From assembly GCA_963556145.1 (NCBI GenBank), contig OY744465.1:4278001-4342000 (forward strand): 64,000 bases of DNA. The letters run 5' to 3'. This DNA comes from Hygrocybe punicea (taxonomy: Eukaryota > Basidiomycota > Agaricomycetes > Agaricales > Hygrophoraceae). How positions within the stretch are numbered: the stretch's first letter is position 1; each line of letters begins with the position of its first letter. This document shows, piece after piece, positions 43,746 through 54,594 of the stretch. A program made the translations under genes and the position numbers. The notes beneath the pieces were generated by a model that was not told where the DNA came from, searched no databases, and was given only the letters and a program-made list of their open reading frames with translations.

Positions 43746-44060
43746 GTAAAGGGCAGGAGGCAGGTGAGAGGAAGGTGGGTGTGGACTGGGAGGAAGGGTG
43801 TGGGTGTGGGAGGAAGGTGGGTGTGGGTGTGGGAGGAAGGTGGGTGTGGAGTGGGAGGAAGGTGGGTGTGGAGTGGGAGGAAGGTGGGAGTGGGAGTGGA
43901 GGAAGGTGGGAGTGGGAGAAGGGAGTGGGAGTGGGAGAAGTGGGAAGGTGGGAAGGCAGGAGGCAAGGGCAGCAGGGAGAGGGAGAGGGAGAGGGAGAGG
44001 GAGAGGGAGAGGGAGGAGGAGTGGGAGGAGGAGTGGGAGGAGGAGTGGGCGGAGAGTGGG
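43746..44060. repeat. Purine (GGA/GGT/GAGGGA) tract, E left arm
   Basis: GGAGGAAGGTGGGTGTGG units, then (GGGAGA)n at 43975-44015. Mirrored as a pyrimidine tract at 46025-46260. Polypurine of this length can adopt triplex or G-quadruplex forms. Confidence 0.8.
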
Positions 44061-44061
44061 A

Positions 44062-44790
44062 TGTACGTACCCGTTGCGTTCCCCTCGTCCTCGTCGTCTT
44101 CGTCTACGTCTCCGTCGTCCCCGTCCCCGCCGTCCCCGTCCCCATCGTCCCCGTCCCCATCGTCCCCGTCTCCGCGTTCCGGTCCCTGTCGTTCCCGTTC
44201 CCGTCGTTCCCCTCGTCGTCGTCATCGTCCTCGTTGTCGTCGTCATCCCCCGTAGTCCTCGTCGTCCGCTGGATCGTCGTCGTCGTCTCCCTCGTCCTGT
44301 CGTCTCCGTCGTCCTGTTGTCCTCTCGCTGGCCGTCTCCGTCCCGTCGTCGTCCCCTGGCTGGCCGTCTCTGCCCTCGTCGTCTCTGTCCTCGTCGTTGC
44401 CGCTGTGGTTGTCTCGGACGTCTGTCTCGGTCGTTGGCGCATCCTCGTACCCGGCCTCGCGGCCTCGTTTCCGTGGCCGTTTTCATCGGCATCCGTTCTG
44501 TTTGCTGGGGTGGCCGTGGCGTTGTTTTCTGGGCTGGTGTTGGGTTCGCCTGTGTTTGTCGTGGGTGTAGCTGCAATCATTATAAACATTAGCATACAAC
44601 TCACAAAAAATTCAAAAAAGACATTACCTTGGGTGCTCTTCTGCACCCGTTTCCTGTTGTTGACGCGTTCCTGTTGTTGACGCGTTGTTGAAAACGAGTC
44701 GTTTGAAGTCGCGTGAAAGCCAACCGGCAGTTGCCGATTTCCCAAACGGGTTCGAGTTGCCAAACATGGATGTGTGGCTGAAGCTTTTGA
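44062..44790 (-). CDS. Spliced Thr/Asp/Arg-rich gene, E left arm
   Basis: Reading outward from the centre on the minus strand: an exon with the D/E-conserved stretch (CAACTCGAACCCGTTTGGGA, translated WQLEPVWEIG in one frame) ends CACCCAAG/GTAATG near 44630. The intron to about 44573 ends TGATTGCAG. The next exon encodes TPTTNTGEPNTSPENNATAT, then TTRTETTRAETASQ, acidic GDDDDNEDDDDDEGNDGN and repeats of GTG/TGT codons. Intrinsically disordered, function unknown. The homologous gene pointing the other way sits on the right arm (45460 onward). Splice signals conserved on both arms argue for real transcription; the precise start is unclear. Confidence 0.45.
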
Positions 44791-44869
44791 ATCTTCTGGC
44801 ATGCACAACAATGCATGCATACCCAAAGTCAGATCCTCAAAAGATGTAAATATAGTATACCTACCCTCA

Positions 44870-45440
44870 TGTCAAATTTTGTATTTTATTCGGCCCTGCG
44901 TAAAGAGCTATTCACCATTTATTCCATTCCTCTGCCAGAATTGGACCCTTAATGATCTAACTTTGTCTTAAAAATCTGAAATTAATCTAAGGAGTACTTG
45001 AAGAAGTACTCATTGTGGTACACATAAGTGCCTGATTGTTGGTGGACCAGGACCTTTGTTGCAGCCAAGCAAATGCACAGAATTGTGCATTGTGGCTGAC
45101 CCATCAACCGAGTCCAAACTTCAGCTTTACTCTGAACCTTTCATTTCTTGGCTACAACAGATTTCTGGGACCACCAAGTGCCAGGCACTGATCATCAATA
45201 CAATAGATACTTTACATAGTAGTTTCACAATTATTTTCATATTTTTCAGAGCAATATTGGTAAAGTTGCACTTTAAGGGTCTGAAATTGGCAGGGAGGTA
45301 TCAATGAATCATAAATATCTCTCTATGTAGGCCATAATAAAATACAAAATTTGGGGAGGATGTAGTTATAGGCTACTTCTATCCCCTCATGGTCTTAAAT
45401 GTGTTACAAAGTTGTTGTGCTCTATGCAATAACATTGAGA
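44870..45440. other. Centre of E: inverted core between divergent genes
   Basis: AT-rich; two inverted half-sites around 44880-44980 and 45245-45365 (AAGGGTCTGAAATTGGCAG versus CTGCCAGAATTGGACCCTT). It resembles the D centre at 55280-55560. Likely a shared bidirectional control region; no gene. Confidence 0.5.
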
Positions 45441-45459
45441 AAAGTCAGATCATGCTTAC

Positions 45460-46018
45460 ATATAAGGCAACTCGCACCCGTTTGGGCAATCGGCAACCTT
45501 CAATCGTCGGCGATTCGTCGCGTACTCCACGATGCGTCCACGAAAACAGCAGCAGCAAAATCAAGTAGAAGGTAAGTAGATTTCTCAAATTTATTATCCA
45601 TTACTATGCTAGCTAATATTGTTGTTTTTATGTAGAACTTTCTCATTGCCGTGCCGGGAATGGACCGCAACACGCTTGCCCGCGCCACGTCACGTCAACG
45701 CCAAACTGAAGGGCCGAAACGGCGGATGGCAGGCAACGACGAGGACAGAGGCGATGAGGGCACAGACGGCCAGCCAGGGAAGATGACGGGGACGGAGACG
45801 GCCAGCGAAGAGACGACAGGACGACGGAGACGACGACGACGATCCAGCGGACGACGAGGACTACGGGGGATGACGACGACAACGAGGACGATGACGACAA
45901 CGAGAGGAACGACGGGAACGGGAACGACAGGGACCAGAACGGCGGGGACGGGGACGACGGGGACGAGGACGGCGGAGACGTAGACGAAGACGACGAGGGC
46001 AACGGGAACGCAACAGGT
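45460..46018 (+). CDS. Spliced Arg/Thr/Asp-rich gene, E right arm
   Basis: Counterpart of the left-arm gene. The exon starting near CAACTCGCACCCGTTTGGGC (45469) ends at AGAAG/GTAAGT (45571). The intron ends TTTTATGTAG (45634). The second exon runs through low-complexity ACGACGACG/GGGACG repeats to about 46018 (RRRRRRSSGRRGLRGMTTTT in one frame, D-rich in another). The frame is uncertain since repeats stay open in several. The protein would be disordered and highly charged. Function unknown. Confidence 0.4.
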
Positions 46019-46024
46019 ATGTAC

Positions 46025-46260
46025 ATCCCACCCCTCCGCCCTCGTCTCCTCCCTCTTCCTCTGCCTCTCCCACTCCCACTCCCTGCTGCCCCTCCCTCCT
46101 CCCTTCCATCCTGCCCTTCACCCTCCCTTCTCCCACTCCCACTCCCACTCCGTTCTCCCACACCCACACCCATACCCATACCCACACCCACACCCACACC
46201 CACTTCCAGTCCCAGTCCCAGTCCCAGTCCCAGTCCCACTCACACCTACCTTCCTCCCCC
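46025..46260. repeat. Pyrimidine tract, E right arm
   Basis: CTCCCACTCCCACTCCC, CCCACACCCACACCC and CAGTCCCAGTCCC runs; the inverted equivalent of 43746-44060. Confidence 0.8.
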
Positions 46261-46669
46261 CCAACCCCTTTATTATTTAATTGTGTATTTGGATAAAATA
46301 ATAATTAATTTGATATGTCCATTCTAAGTAATAGTGAGTGTTTGTGTACTGATTCCAATTGAGATTTGAGTAATATTAAATAAAAAAGGCACAAAATTCC
46401 AAGTGGGGTAATTTCTGGTTGTTATATATATAAATTTTGTTTGGGAATAAGTAGCTCATGTGAGAGATAAAGCTAAGAGTGAGAGATTGTGCATTTTCAA
46501 AATAAGAATGTTGTAATTTTGGTATTATCTGTGCTTTGAATTATTGCATTTGAAATTATATTACATTTGAAGAAACTGAGACATTTTCTTTACCGGATAT
46601 TGCATTTTCTGAATAAATATTGGCTTGAGTTGTTGTGAGCTCTGGCAATGTTGTCAACATTAAATACAT

Positions 46670-48560
46670 GCAGGCAGAGTGGGATGTGGCTGAGCCCATG
46701 TCAAAGCAAAAGCGGGATCCTGGTCAACCTAATCCTGCAGTGAGAGCTGGGCCAGGGTCAACCTTATTCTGCAGCAAGAGCAGGGCCATGTCAACCCAAT
46801 GCTGGAGCAATGGCCAGACCCTCATGAATCCAAACCTGCGACATGGGTGGGTCTGGGGTCAATGCAATGCTACAGGACAGGCTGGACCCCAATCAACCTA
46901 CCCTACAGTGAGTGCTGGATGTGGGTCAACAAAGTGCTGCAGCAAGAGCTGGACCCTGGTCAACACAAGCCCTGCAGCAAGTGCTGGACCCAGGTCAACC
47001 CAGTGCTGCAGCAATAGCTGGAGCCCGGTCAACCCAAGCCTGCAGGAAGAGTGGGACCTGGGTCAACCCAAGCCCCGCAGCAAGTGCTGGACCCCGGTCA
47101 ACCTGGTGCTGCAGCAATAGCTGGACCCAGGTCAACCCTGTGCTGCAGCAAGTGCTGGACCCTGGTCAACCCAGTGCTGCAGCAAGTGCTGGACCCAGGT
47201 CAACCCAGTGCTGCAGCAAGTGCTGGACCCAGGTCAACCCAGTGCTGCAGCAATATCTGGACCCCAGTCAACCTGGTGCTGCAGCAATAGCTGGACCCAG
47301 GTCAACCCAAGCCTGCAGGAAGAGCTGGACCTGGGTCAACCCCAGCCCTGCAGCGAGTGCTGGATCCAGGTCAACCCGGTGTTGCAGCAATATCTGGACC
47401 CCGGTCAACCCAGTGCTGCAGCAATACCTGGACCCAGGTCAACCCAAGCCTGCAGGAAGAGCCAGACCTGGGTCAACCCAACCCCCGCAGCAAGTGCTGG
47501 ACCCCAGTCAACCTGGTGCTGCAGCAATAGCTGAACCCTGGTCAACCCAGTGCTGCAGCAAGTGCTGGACCCTGGTCAACCCAGTGCTGCAGCAATAGCT
47601 GAACCCTGGTCAACCCAGTGCTGCAGCAAGTGCTGGACCCTGGTCAACCCAGTGCTGCAGCAATAGCTGAACCCTGGTCAACCCAGTGCTGCAGCAAGTG
47701 CTGGACCAAGGTCAACCCAGTGCTGCAGCAATATCTAGACCCCAGTCAACCCCAGCCCTGCAGCGAGTGCTGGATCTGGGTCAACCCAGTGCTGCAGCAA
47801 TATCTGGACCCCGGTCAACCCAGTGCTGCAGCAATAGCTGGACTCAGGTCAACCCAAGCCTGCAGGAAGAGCTGGACCTGGGTCAACCCAAGCCCCGCAG
47901 CAAGTGCTGGACCCAGGTCAACCCGGTCCTGCAGCAATAGCTGGACCCCGGTCAACCCAGTGCTGCAGCAATACCTGAACCCTGGTCAACCCAGTGCTGC
48001 AGCAATAGCTGGACCCCGGTCAACCCAAGCCTGTAGGGAGAGCTGGACCCGGGTCAACCCAAGCCCCAAAGCAAGTGCTGGAACCAGATCAACCCAGTGC
48101 TGCAGCAATAGCTGGACCCAGGTCAACCCAAGCCCTGCAGCAAGTGCTGGATCTGGGTCAACCTGGTGCCACAGCAATATCTGGACCCCAGTCAACCCAG
48201 TGCTGCAGCAATAGCTGAACCCTGGTAAACCCGGTGCTGCAGCAATACCTGGACCCCAGCCACCCCACCCTGCAGGAAGTGCTGGGCCTGGGTCAACCCA
48301 GTGCTGCAGCAACAGCTGGACCCAGGTCAACCCAAGCCTGCAGCAAGAGCTGGTCCACGGTCAACCCAGGTCAACCCACGTTGCTTGCACAGCTGGACCT
48401 GGGTCAACCCAACCTTCCCAGAATAGCTGTCCTGGGTTAACCTACCCCATGGCAGAGCTGACACTGGGTTGACCCACCCTGCCACCCTTGACCAGCAAGA
48501 GCTGTACCTGGGTCAACCTACCACCCCACATTTCCCCAGCAAGAGCTGTCTCTTGGGTTG
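46670..48560. repeat. 34-bp tandem repeat array, E right arm
   Basis: Inverted near-identical copy of 41330-43290. Small differences in unit number between the arms (around 47150-47250 and 47530-47700) show that repeat number changes faster than the unit sequence. Confidence 0.9.
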
Positions 48561-48658
48561 ACCTACCCCCCCAGCAAGCAACTGCGCTATGTGTACCTAC
48601 CTTTTGCAACTATATCTGCGATTGGGTTAACCAAAACGACTGGGTCTACTGTCTTCAG

Positions 48659-49534
48659 AACCATAAACCAACGCGAGCGATAGGAGGAGTTCGAGGGTTC
48701 GTAGACTTTGGCTTCGATTTTATGGCGAATAATATTGCATACTTCCTCATAAATACCAGGAGGAATAGGAATGTTGCACTGGACCCAGGGAGTGTGCGGT
48801 AATACGGGAAACTCGACGGGTGGAAAGAAATCAGTGCGAAATCTTCCGCGCTCGTTGTCGGTCCACGCGAAACCTTTCTCTTGTTTGCGTATAAAGTCGT
48901 GCATTAGTGCGCGCTCAGCCAGCCAGAGGAAGTCGCCTTCGTGAACTTTGTCGAACGCATTGTGACGTTCCTGCATGTAGCGGTCTGTGGGGACGAAAGG
49001 TGGAGGATTCGGATCGAGGTCAGGAAGTTTGGCAAGCGGATCGCCAGTGATTTTGCGTTTTATACGGAATTTGTTGGGGAGTTCAGCGATGACAGGCTTG
49101 ACCTTGCGAGCGACGGGCTTGTAGACTTTCTTTTGGGCGGCGAAAACGCTAGCGAAATCATCTGATAGTGTAGAAGGAAACGCGGATGAAGCTGAATAGG
49201 AAAAGGATGACAAGGGATCTGGCGACGAAGGAGAAACAGAGGCGAAGCATACTGGAGTAGACGGGGAACCATTAGGAAAATCGCAGGCAGAAAGATAGAC
49301 GCGGGGAACTGTAGACGAAGACGGCGAGTCCGCTAAATGGGTATAAGATTCAATGTACGTAGCGTTGGTATGTTCGTCGTGCACTATTACTAGCGCAATG
49401 TCTCCGTCATCTAGTGCGCTCAGTTCCCCTTGTTGATAAAAACCGAGGACGAGTGTAGGGGTACGCTGCGCCGTCGTGCTTCGCTTCGAGGGTACGTTGG
49501 AATTGTCGCCGATCTGTTCGAATTTGGATCGCAT
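48659..49534 (-). CDS. pol: LTR-B pol, 5' part (frameshifted start to RT N-half)
   Basis: This frame overlaps the end of Gag-protease by 115 bp in the -1 frame, the usual Ty3 expression signal arrangement. After a Ser-rich connector it reads KVHEGDFLWLAERALMHDF, FRTDFFPPVEFPVLPHTPW, IPIPPGIYEEVCNIIRHKI and YEPSNSSYRSRWFMVLK, the N-terminal RT motifs, and is cut by E exactly there (duplication TCTTCAG). No stops in this part. It would act in reverse transcription inside the Gag particle. The slippery sequence was not identified. Confidence 0.85.
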
Positions 49535-51870
49535 ATCATAATCGTCTGGTCTTCATTGCGGTAATTCTTGACAACGCTTTCCGTAAGTACGTCGAACAGT
49601 CGTCCCAGGAGAATATGGTATGCGGGGTCATGGATGACATGCATCTGCAGGAAAAGTGTGATGTCGCCAATTTTACAAGGAACATTCCGCGCGAGACCCA
49701 GGGACTGATCAATCGAACCATTTGCTGACTGCATATTGAGACGAATCGCCGGGTCGTAGGGAAGGCTAAACTGATGGCAGACGTCTTCTGACATTGCGAC
49801 AATCTGAGAACCAGGGTCAATGATGCTACCGACTTGTTCTTGTCCGTCGATGAGCAAATTAACGGCGCGTAGAGCGTGCGATTCTTTTGCGACGGTAAGG
49901 ATTTCAGGAATTTCACCTGGCGAGAGACTCATGAGGTAGGTCTCATACGGGTCGGGAACAATGATGGGTTGCGGTTCAGCGGAGGCATTTTTGCAAGTGT
50001 TCTCGCATGACGCAAAAGGAAGTGGGTTGTCAGCGAAGATGTTAACTTTTACCGGCGATGTGCCAGGAGGTTGGACTCGCTTGGGCGTAATATCATCGCG
50101 AAGTTTTGAACGACAGTCCGGAGAAATTGAGAACAATTCCATTGGTGTGAGCATGACACAGGGAGCCGCCATAGAGCGCGAGTAAACCTCACTAATAATC
50201 TTAGAGTCCTGGATAGGGGCTTGAGTGCGATACGCGGGTTCTTTATCCTTAGATTGTTTTAACGGTGGACCTGCAAAATTACGTTCGTGTGGCGGGCGGT
50301 ACGCGGTTTCCGGTGCGGATGCGAAGGGATGGATGGGCGGTTCTGCGGTAGGAGCGGGTGTCGCAGGCAAAGGGGCTTGTTGCACAGTTGATTGATCAGG
50401 CGCGGGCTGAGCGCATGGACGAGGTAAACTGGTGGTAGACAGGACAGGTTTGCGCTGACGAGAAATCTCTACACCGTCAAATTTTACCTTTTTAAGCGCG
50501 AATAGTTCGCGCTCCAGTTCTTCAATGCGCAAGTTGTTAGAGCTCATCGCCGACGCCAGGACGTTAGCGTGAACTGCAGGAGATACGCTATACATCATTT
50601 GACCAACATTGTTGGTACTGGTTTGTTGCGTCGCAGCTAATTGACCGGGATTGCGACGATGCCATTCATCGATGCGCTCCTTCATAGAATTGCCGGGTAA
50701 TTGGCGCGGACAGAAAGCGCCAGAGGGTAGAACGATTTTCTTGTCGATATTTTCTCGGATGCGTCCAGCATTGATATATTCAATCACATGTGGGCAGTTC
50801 GGCCTAAAGTGACCGGGTAGGTTGCAGAAGTGGCAATTGCCATTCGCCGCTGTCTCGGACTGAGTCGTTCTTGTAGGGGGTGCATGAGCAGCGGTATGGG
50901 AGGTATGGGAGCATGGCGCAGAGCTTTTAGACGCGTGCGGATCCGTAATTTTATTTACCACTTGGACCACAGTATCGACGATGAGTGTGACGTCGTCCCG
51001 TTTGATCGAAGAAGACTCGGAAGAGGTCGCGGACGTTGGTTTACCTTCCTTAGGCGCATTCGTGGGACCGGTACCATGAAGAATGAACTGTACTGCCGCT
51101 TGGATTTCATGTAGCGGATAGGGGTCATCGGGAAAGTGATCAGGTAGCTTTAGCTGTAGTCGCTGCATGACGCGCGTCCAGAGAGACTTTTGGAACCCGC
51201 GAATGTATGCGCGACTTTGCTCAGCTTCGGAGATGCGATTCTTTTTACAGAGAAATTTTGTGATAGTGAGGAATGCGCAATGATAAGCGCCAAGCTCTAT
51301 GATGTTTGCGATTCCTGACTGATGTTGTTTCTCGACGAGTTTCTCCATATCTGATACGGACCATTTCCTCTCGTCTTCCGAACCAGGATAAAGCTTATAC
51401 ACAGCCTTTGTGAACTCTTCGTAAGTCGATGCCGGTTCGTACTCGTCGAGCGATTCCCAAAGTTCGGCGGTGTCTATGTCGAGATAGCGCAATGCATATC
51501 TCTTTTTGTCGACAGCGTCGGCTACTGCGCACGAATCGAATTGGGCCTCGAGCTCGTCAAAGTATCGGCGAAGTTCGCGCGGGTGCTCCGGCGAGAATCT
51601 AGGAGCAGTATTATGACCGCGAGCGGGCATTTGCGGTGGAGTCGCCATTGTTTGAGCTGCGGGTGGTGGTGTGGGTGGACGCGATGAGGTAGATGACGAG
51701 GGTGTGGAGCTTGGTAGAGCAGGAATAGAAGAATCGAGAGTGGATGTGGATGGTAAGTTAGAAAGTGGACCGGAAGAGGGGTCGGAAGTGTGTCGAGATA
51801 AAGAACCGCTAGCTGGTGTGGGAGATTGTGGATTGTAATCGCGTGGAGAATTGTGAAAATCTAGAGGCAT
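49420..51870 (-). CDS. gag: LTR-B Gag-protease polyprotein
   Basis: 816 codons, open throughout. A Pro/Ser-rich N-terminus is followed by the retrotransposon Gag core (about residues 90-260: FSPEHPRELRRYFDELEAQF, ELWESLDEYEP, DERKWSVSDMEKLV, EQSRAYIRGFQ, FPDDPYPLHEI). A zinc knuckle C-x2-C-x4-H-x4-C (CHFCNLPGHFRPNC, about residue 343) would bind RNA. Near residue 680 there is an aspartic-protease-like motif IDPGSQIVAMS, then HILLGRLFD. Start chosen at the first ATG; the frame is open further upstream toward the primer site without another ATG. Homologous to the broken Gag at 21215-22054. The best-preserved coding sequence in the window. Confidence 0.9.
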   Translation of the reverse strand: MPLDFHNSPRDYNPQSPTPASGSLSRHTSDPSSGPLSNLPSTSTLDSSIPALPSSTPSSSTSSRPPTPPPAAQTMATPPQMPARGHNTAPRFSPEHPRELRRYFDELEAQFDSCAVADAVDKKRYALRYLDIDTAELWESLDEYEPASTYEEFTKAVYKLYPGSEDERKWSVSDMEKLVEKQHQSGIANIIELGAYHCAFLTITKFLCKKNRISEAEQSRAYIRGFQKSLWTRVMQRLQLKLPDHFPDDPYPLHEIQAAVQFILHGTGPTNAPKEGKPTSATSSESSSIKRDDVTLIVDTVVQVVNKITDPHASKSSAPCSHTSHTAAHAPPTRTTQSETAANGNCHFCNLPGHFRPNCPHVIEYINAGRIRENIDKKIVLPSGAFCPRQLPGNSMKERIDEWHRRNPGQLAATQQTSTNNVGQMMYSVSPAVHANVLASAMSSNNLRIEELERELFALKKVKFDGVEISRQRKPVLSTTSLPRPCAQPAPDQSTVQQAPLPATPAPTAEPPIHPFASAPETAYRPPHERNFAGPPLKQSKDKEPAYRTQAPIQDSKIISEVYSRSMAAPCVMLTPMELFSISPDCRSKLRDDITPKRVQPPGTSPVKVNIFADNPLPFASCENTCKNASAEPQPIIVPDPYETYLMSLSPGEIPEILTVAKESHALRAVNLLIDGQEQVGSIIDPGSQIVAMSEDVCHQFSLPYDPAIRLNMQSANGSIDQSLGLARNVPCKIGDITLFLQMHVIHDPAYHILLGRLFDVLTESVVKNYRNEDQTIMICDPNSNRSATIPTYPRSEARRRSVPLHSSSVFINKGN

Positions 51871-52083
51871 GCGAGGTGAATGAGAACAAAATCGATGTGA
51901 GGTATCGTGTTTGGAATCGGAGGAACTTTTGGTGAGTTCGTCGAGATTGCTGTCGAAGTCGGGGATATTCCGAGAGGTTGTCGCACGTTGTTGCGCTTGA
52001 CGCTGTACTGAGCTACGAGTACGATATCTGTTGGTAGCTATGGTGCTCGAACTAGACGCGTTAGTCGAAGGAGTGGTTTAAAT

Positions 52084-52114
52084 GTTAAGTCCCCTCGCAG
52101 TGGGCTCCAGAAAA
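52084..52114 (-). promoter_or_regulatory. Primer binding site of LTR-B
   Basis: Directly after the 5' LTR on the minus strand: TTTTCTGGAGCCCACTGCGA. The core TGGAGCCCAC also follows LTR-D, LTR-E and LTR-A, implying a common tRNA primer. Which tRNA cannot be judged from here. Confidence 0.6.
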
Positions 52115-52942
52115 TGATATGGTTTCCACGTCTATGACCCCGGATAAAGAGATAATAAATGATGAAAAATGTCGCAAAGGTGTGAACGAGACTTGGGGAC
52201 ACTCCCGACAATAACGCGATAATATGCGCGATAAAATAAACAAACGTGAAGAGTCGCAAGACAACGCGATGTCGCAACGCAGTGATAAACAAGGATCGGA
52301 AGGCTTAGCTGGGTGTCCTAGATGACAGCGCGATACGCGGTGATGACGCGATGAGACGGAGGTTCTGCGCTACGACTTAGGTCACGATAGCGGAGAGTAC
52401 GCGATGAGGAGAGACGCAGATTCAAGTGAGAATGACTAGATCTTTTTAAAACTTAAGCCGCAAACTAGTGGAGAGGGGAGAACTGGGTTCTTCTTCGCAT
52501 ATTTTCTACTACAGGACACTTTTTATATTCTAAAGGGATAGGGGGAAAGGGTGGATGAGTGAAATAGAAATGCAGCGAAATATCGCATGAAAGCGACGAA
52601 ACGGGAACGGAATAGCGAAGGATTTGAAATATCAGCGAATATCACATGAAAGTCGGCAAAAAGACGAAGATAAACCGGATGAATTACATTTCTGGTATCG
52701 GACTCGGTGTCCAAACATGTAGGACGTGTTTAACAGTCGTGTGTCAGCGTATTAAGACTGGGTCGCGCGGTTAAGATACAGCGAAGATGTCGCGGTCATG
52801 CGCTCGTCGATCGGCGTAAGTCGCGCAAGTCGCGGGCGGCGCGCTGATGTTTCACATGTATGCGGGACTGCGGAAGAGTCGTAGGGAAAGTAGAATTGAC
52901 CATATGAGAGATTCCATGCCCAAAGGGAGAGACTGCGTATCA
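52115..52942 (-). repeat. LTR-B, 5' copy
   Basis: TGATACGCAGTCTCTCCC ... GGAAACCATATCA on the minus strand, 828 bp. Followed on the map by the duplication TCGT. Confidence 0.92.
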
Positions 52943-53790
52943 TCGTCGTCGTCCCCGTCCCCGCCCTCGTCATCCTCATCATTGTCCCGGTCCCGGTCCT
53001 CGTCCCAGTCCCCATCGTTGTCATTGTCGTTGTTGTTGTCCTCGTCCCCATCCTCATCCCCATCCCCGTCCCCATTGTTGTCGTTGTCGTTGCCATCCCC
53101 ATCCCTGTCTCCGTCTCTGTCGTCCCCATCCCCATCGTTGTGCCTCGTCGTAGTCCTCGTCGTCCTCGTTACCGCGTGGCCCTGTTCCTGTTTGTGTTGT
53201 CGTTGCCGTCCTGTTTGCCGTCCCGTCCTCGCCGTTTCCGTCCTCGTCGTCCCTGTTGCCATCGTCCTTGGCTCCGTGTCCTCGTCGTCCCGTTCCCCTG
53301 TCCCGGTCATCCTTGTTTCCATCGTCCGTTGTCCGTTGTTCCCGTCCCCGTCCCCATGCCCGCTGCCCTCCTCATCGTCCTCGCCTTCGTTGGCCCTGCC
53401 CATTGTCGTCTTCCCATTGTCGTAGTTCCCTGTCGTCGTCTTCCCCGTTCTCGCCGTCATCGCGTTCACCCTCGTTCTTGTCTTTGTTTACGCCGTCGCC
53501 ATCATTCCCATCATCCTCCTTGCTGTCATGGTCTGCCTGGGTTGTCCCCGTTCACGGCTGCATCCTCCGTCTCCTTGTCACCCGCACCGTTTTTGTTGTT
53601 GCATTTGCGTTCGTTTGGCGCGAGGGTGCGGCAAAAAACCTACAAATGTTTTAAGTAGTCAGTAGAATGAAGAAAAAAGATAAAGAACACTTACCTGGGG
53701 TGCTCTGGTATCCGCACCCATTGTCGCGTCGTTGTTGAAAACCACAAGTCTTGTTGAACACGCACACAAGACTTTCAACCGGAATTTGCC
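52943..53790 (-). CDS. Spliced Asp/Gly/Thr-rich gene, D left arm (continuation)
   Basis: Outward reading from the D centre on the minus strand: an exon with CGGGGTCGAGTTGCC... complement (about 53827-53700) encodes MGADTRAPQ-like sequence and ends CCCCAG/GTAAGT (53693). The intron ends near 53640. The next exon reads VFCRTLAPNER and GDKETEDAAVNGDNPG before a stop. Beyond it, frames rich in D, E, G, T and R continue to the LTR-B insertion at 52942 and beyond it at 35800-35859. Unknown function; homologous to the right-arm gene at 55614-56640. Confidence 0.4.
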
Positions 53791-53828
53791 GATGTCCCAA
53801 ACGGGGTCGAGTTGCCATATAGGGATGG

Positions 53829-54411
53829 TGTAGAGGCTCCGGGCCGTCTGGACCCGAATCCTCTTCATATCCCACATCGTCCCCGTCCATTCCCATTCAT
53901 GTATCATCGATTCCGCCCGATTCCGGTCCTCTCCGTCGATTCCGCTCCGGATTCCGCCTCTGGATTCGTTCCTACATGCACTGCAATGTCTCTAACGACC
54001 CGGAATCAGTACGTTTATAGTCATATATCATGTATCTATGTTTCCCGTCTCCTAGTACATAGCATTCCTCCACTCCACTCCACTCCTATCAGTTACAGCC
54101 TTCGCTTGTAGTACATAGTTACTACAGCACAGGATCACTCCCAGTAGTATAAAAGATGTACCCTTATACTACAAACTATATAGAAAATACAGGTTATCAC
54201 TCCCCTTCAGTTCTATTTCTTAGTCCTCGCTTTGTATCGTCTCCATATTAGTCTTCGTACTCCACTCCCTTCACTTCCCCTCTGATCCAGAGCCCTGGAT
54301 TCGGGTTGGATTGACTAGACTACATAGACACTAAACTCCTCTGATCACTTCTTAGCTGATCACCCTTTCCGTAGATTCCCATTCGGGTCTACAACAGAAC
54401 TCGCCGTCACA
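53829..54411 (+). repeat. LTR-A, third copy (5' LTR)
   Basis: 583 bp, uninterrupted, inserted into the D centre just after CATATAGGGATGG. Followed by ACTGAAGCTCACCGTGAGG. Shows the empty site for the hB insertion at 25488. Confidence 0.9.
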
Positions 54412-54594
54412 ACTGAAGCTCACCGTGAGGAGTTTAGTTCTTTTGTCTTTTCATACCCTCCCCACCGTCGGGTTTGACTTTCATGACGTTTTTCTTTTGT
54501 TCCTGACTCTAATCGCTCAGCCCCGCTTACGACTTCGACCCCTTCCTCGTACCTCCCTGACCTGACCCGCTTCCCAACTTGGACATTCCCCGAT

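Larger units (their letters stand above)
41251..48651. mobile_element. E: 7.4-kb inverted-repeat element inside LTR-B reverse transcriptase
   Basis: Ends CAGTAGACCCAGTCGTTTTG and CAAAACGACTGGGTCTACTG; 7-bp duplication TCTTCAG (41244-41250, 48652-48658). Precise removal with one duplication copy restores the pol frame through VLKKGGK. Outer arms of about 2.4 kb (41251-43720, 46290-48651) are near-identical and consist of 34-bp tandem repeats. Inner arms (43740-44800, 45470-46270) are inverted but diverged, and the centre (about 44870-45440) is again an inverted pair. Module order equals that of D. No transposase. Confidence 0.88.
35860..52942 (-). mobile_element. LTR-B Ty3-type retrotransposon (17 kb with nested E)
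   Basis: LTRs at 35860-36697 and 52115-52942 are direct copies of 828-838 bp with few differences. The 4-bp duplication TCGT flanks them (35856-35859, 52943-52946). On the minus strand the order is 5' LTR, primer site, Gag-protease, pol (RT, RNase H, integrase), then an antisense spliced gene, purine tract and 3' LTR. Element E splits the RT. It inserted into the low-complexity exon of the D left arm. Without E it would be about 9.7 kb. Confidence 0.92.

Noticed and set aside
41330..48560. Long open frames with Q/P/S/A/W repeats on both strands (up to about 290 codons)
   Set aside because: They follow from the 34-bp tandem unit (102 bp per three units) and are open in several frames on both strands and on both arms; no start context, introns or motif.
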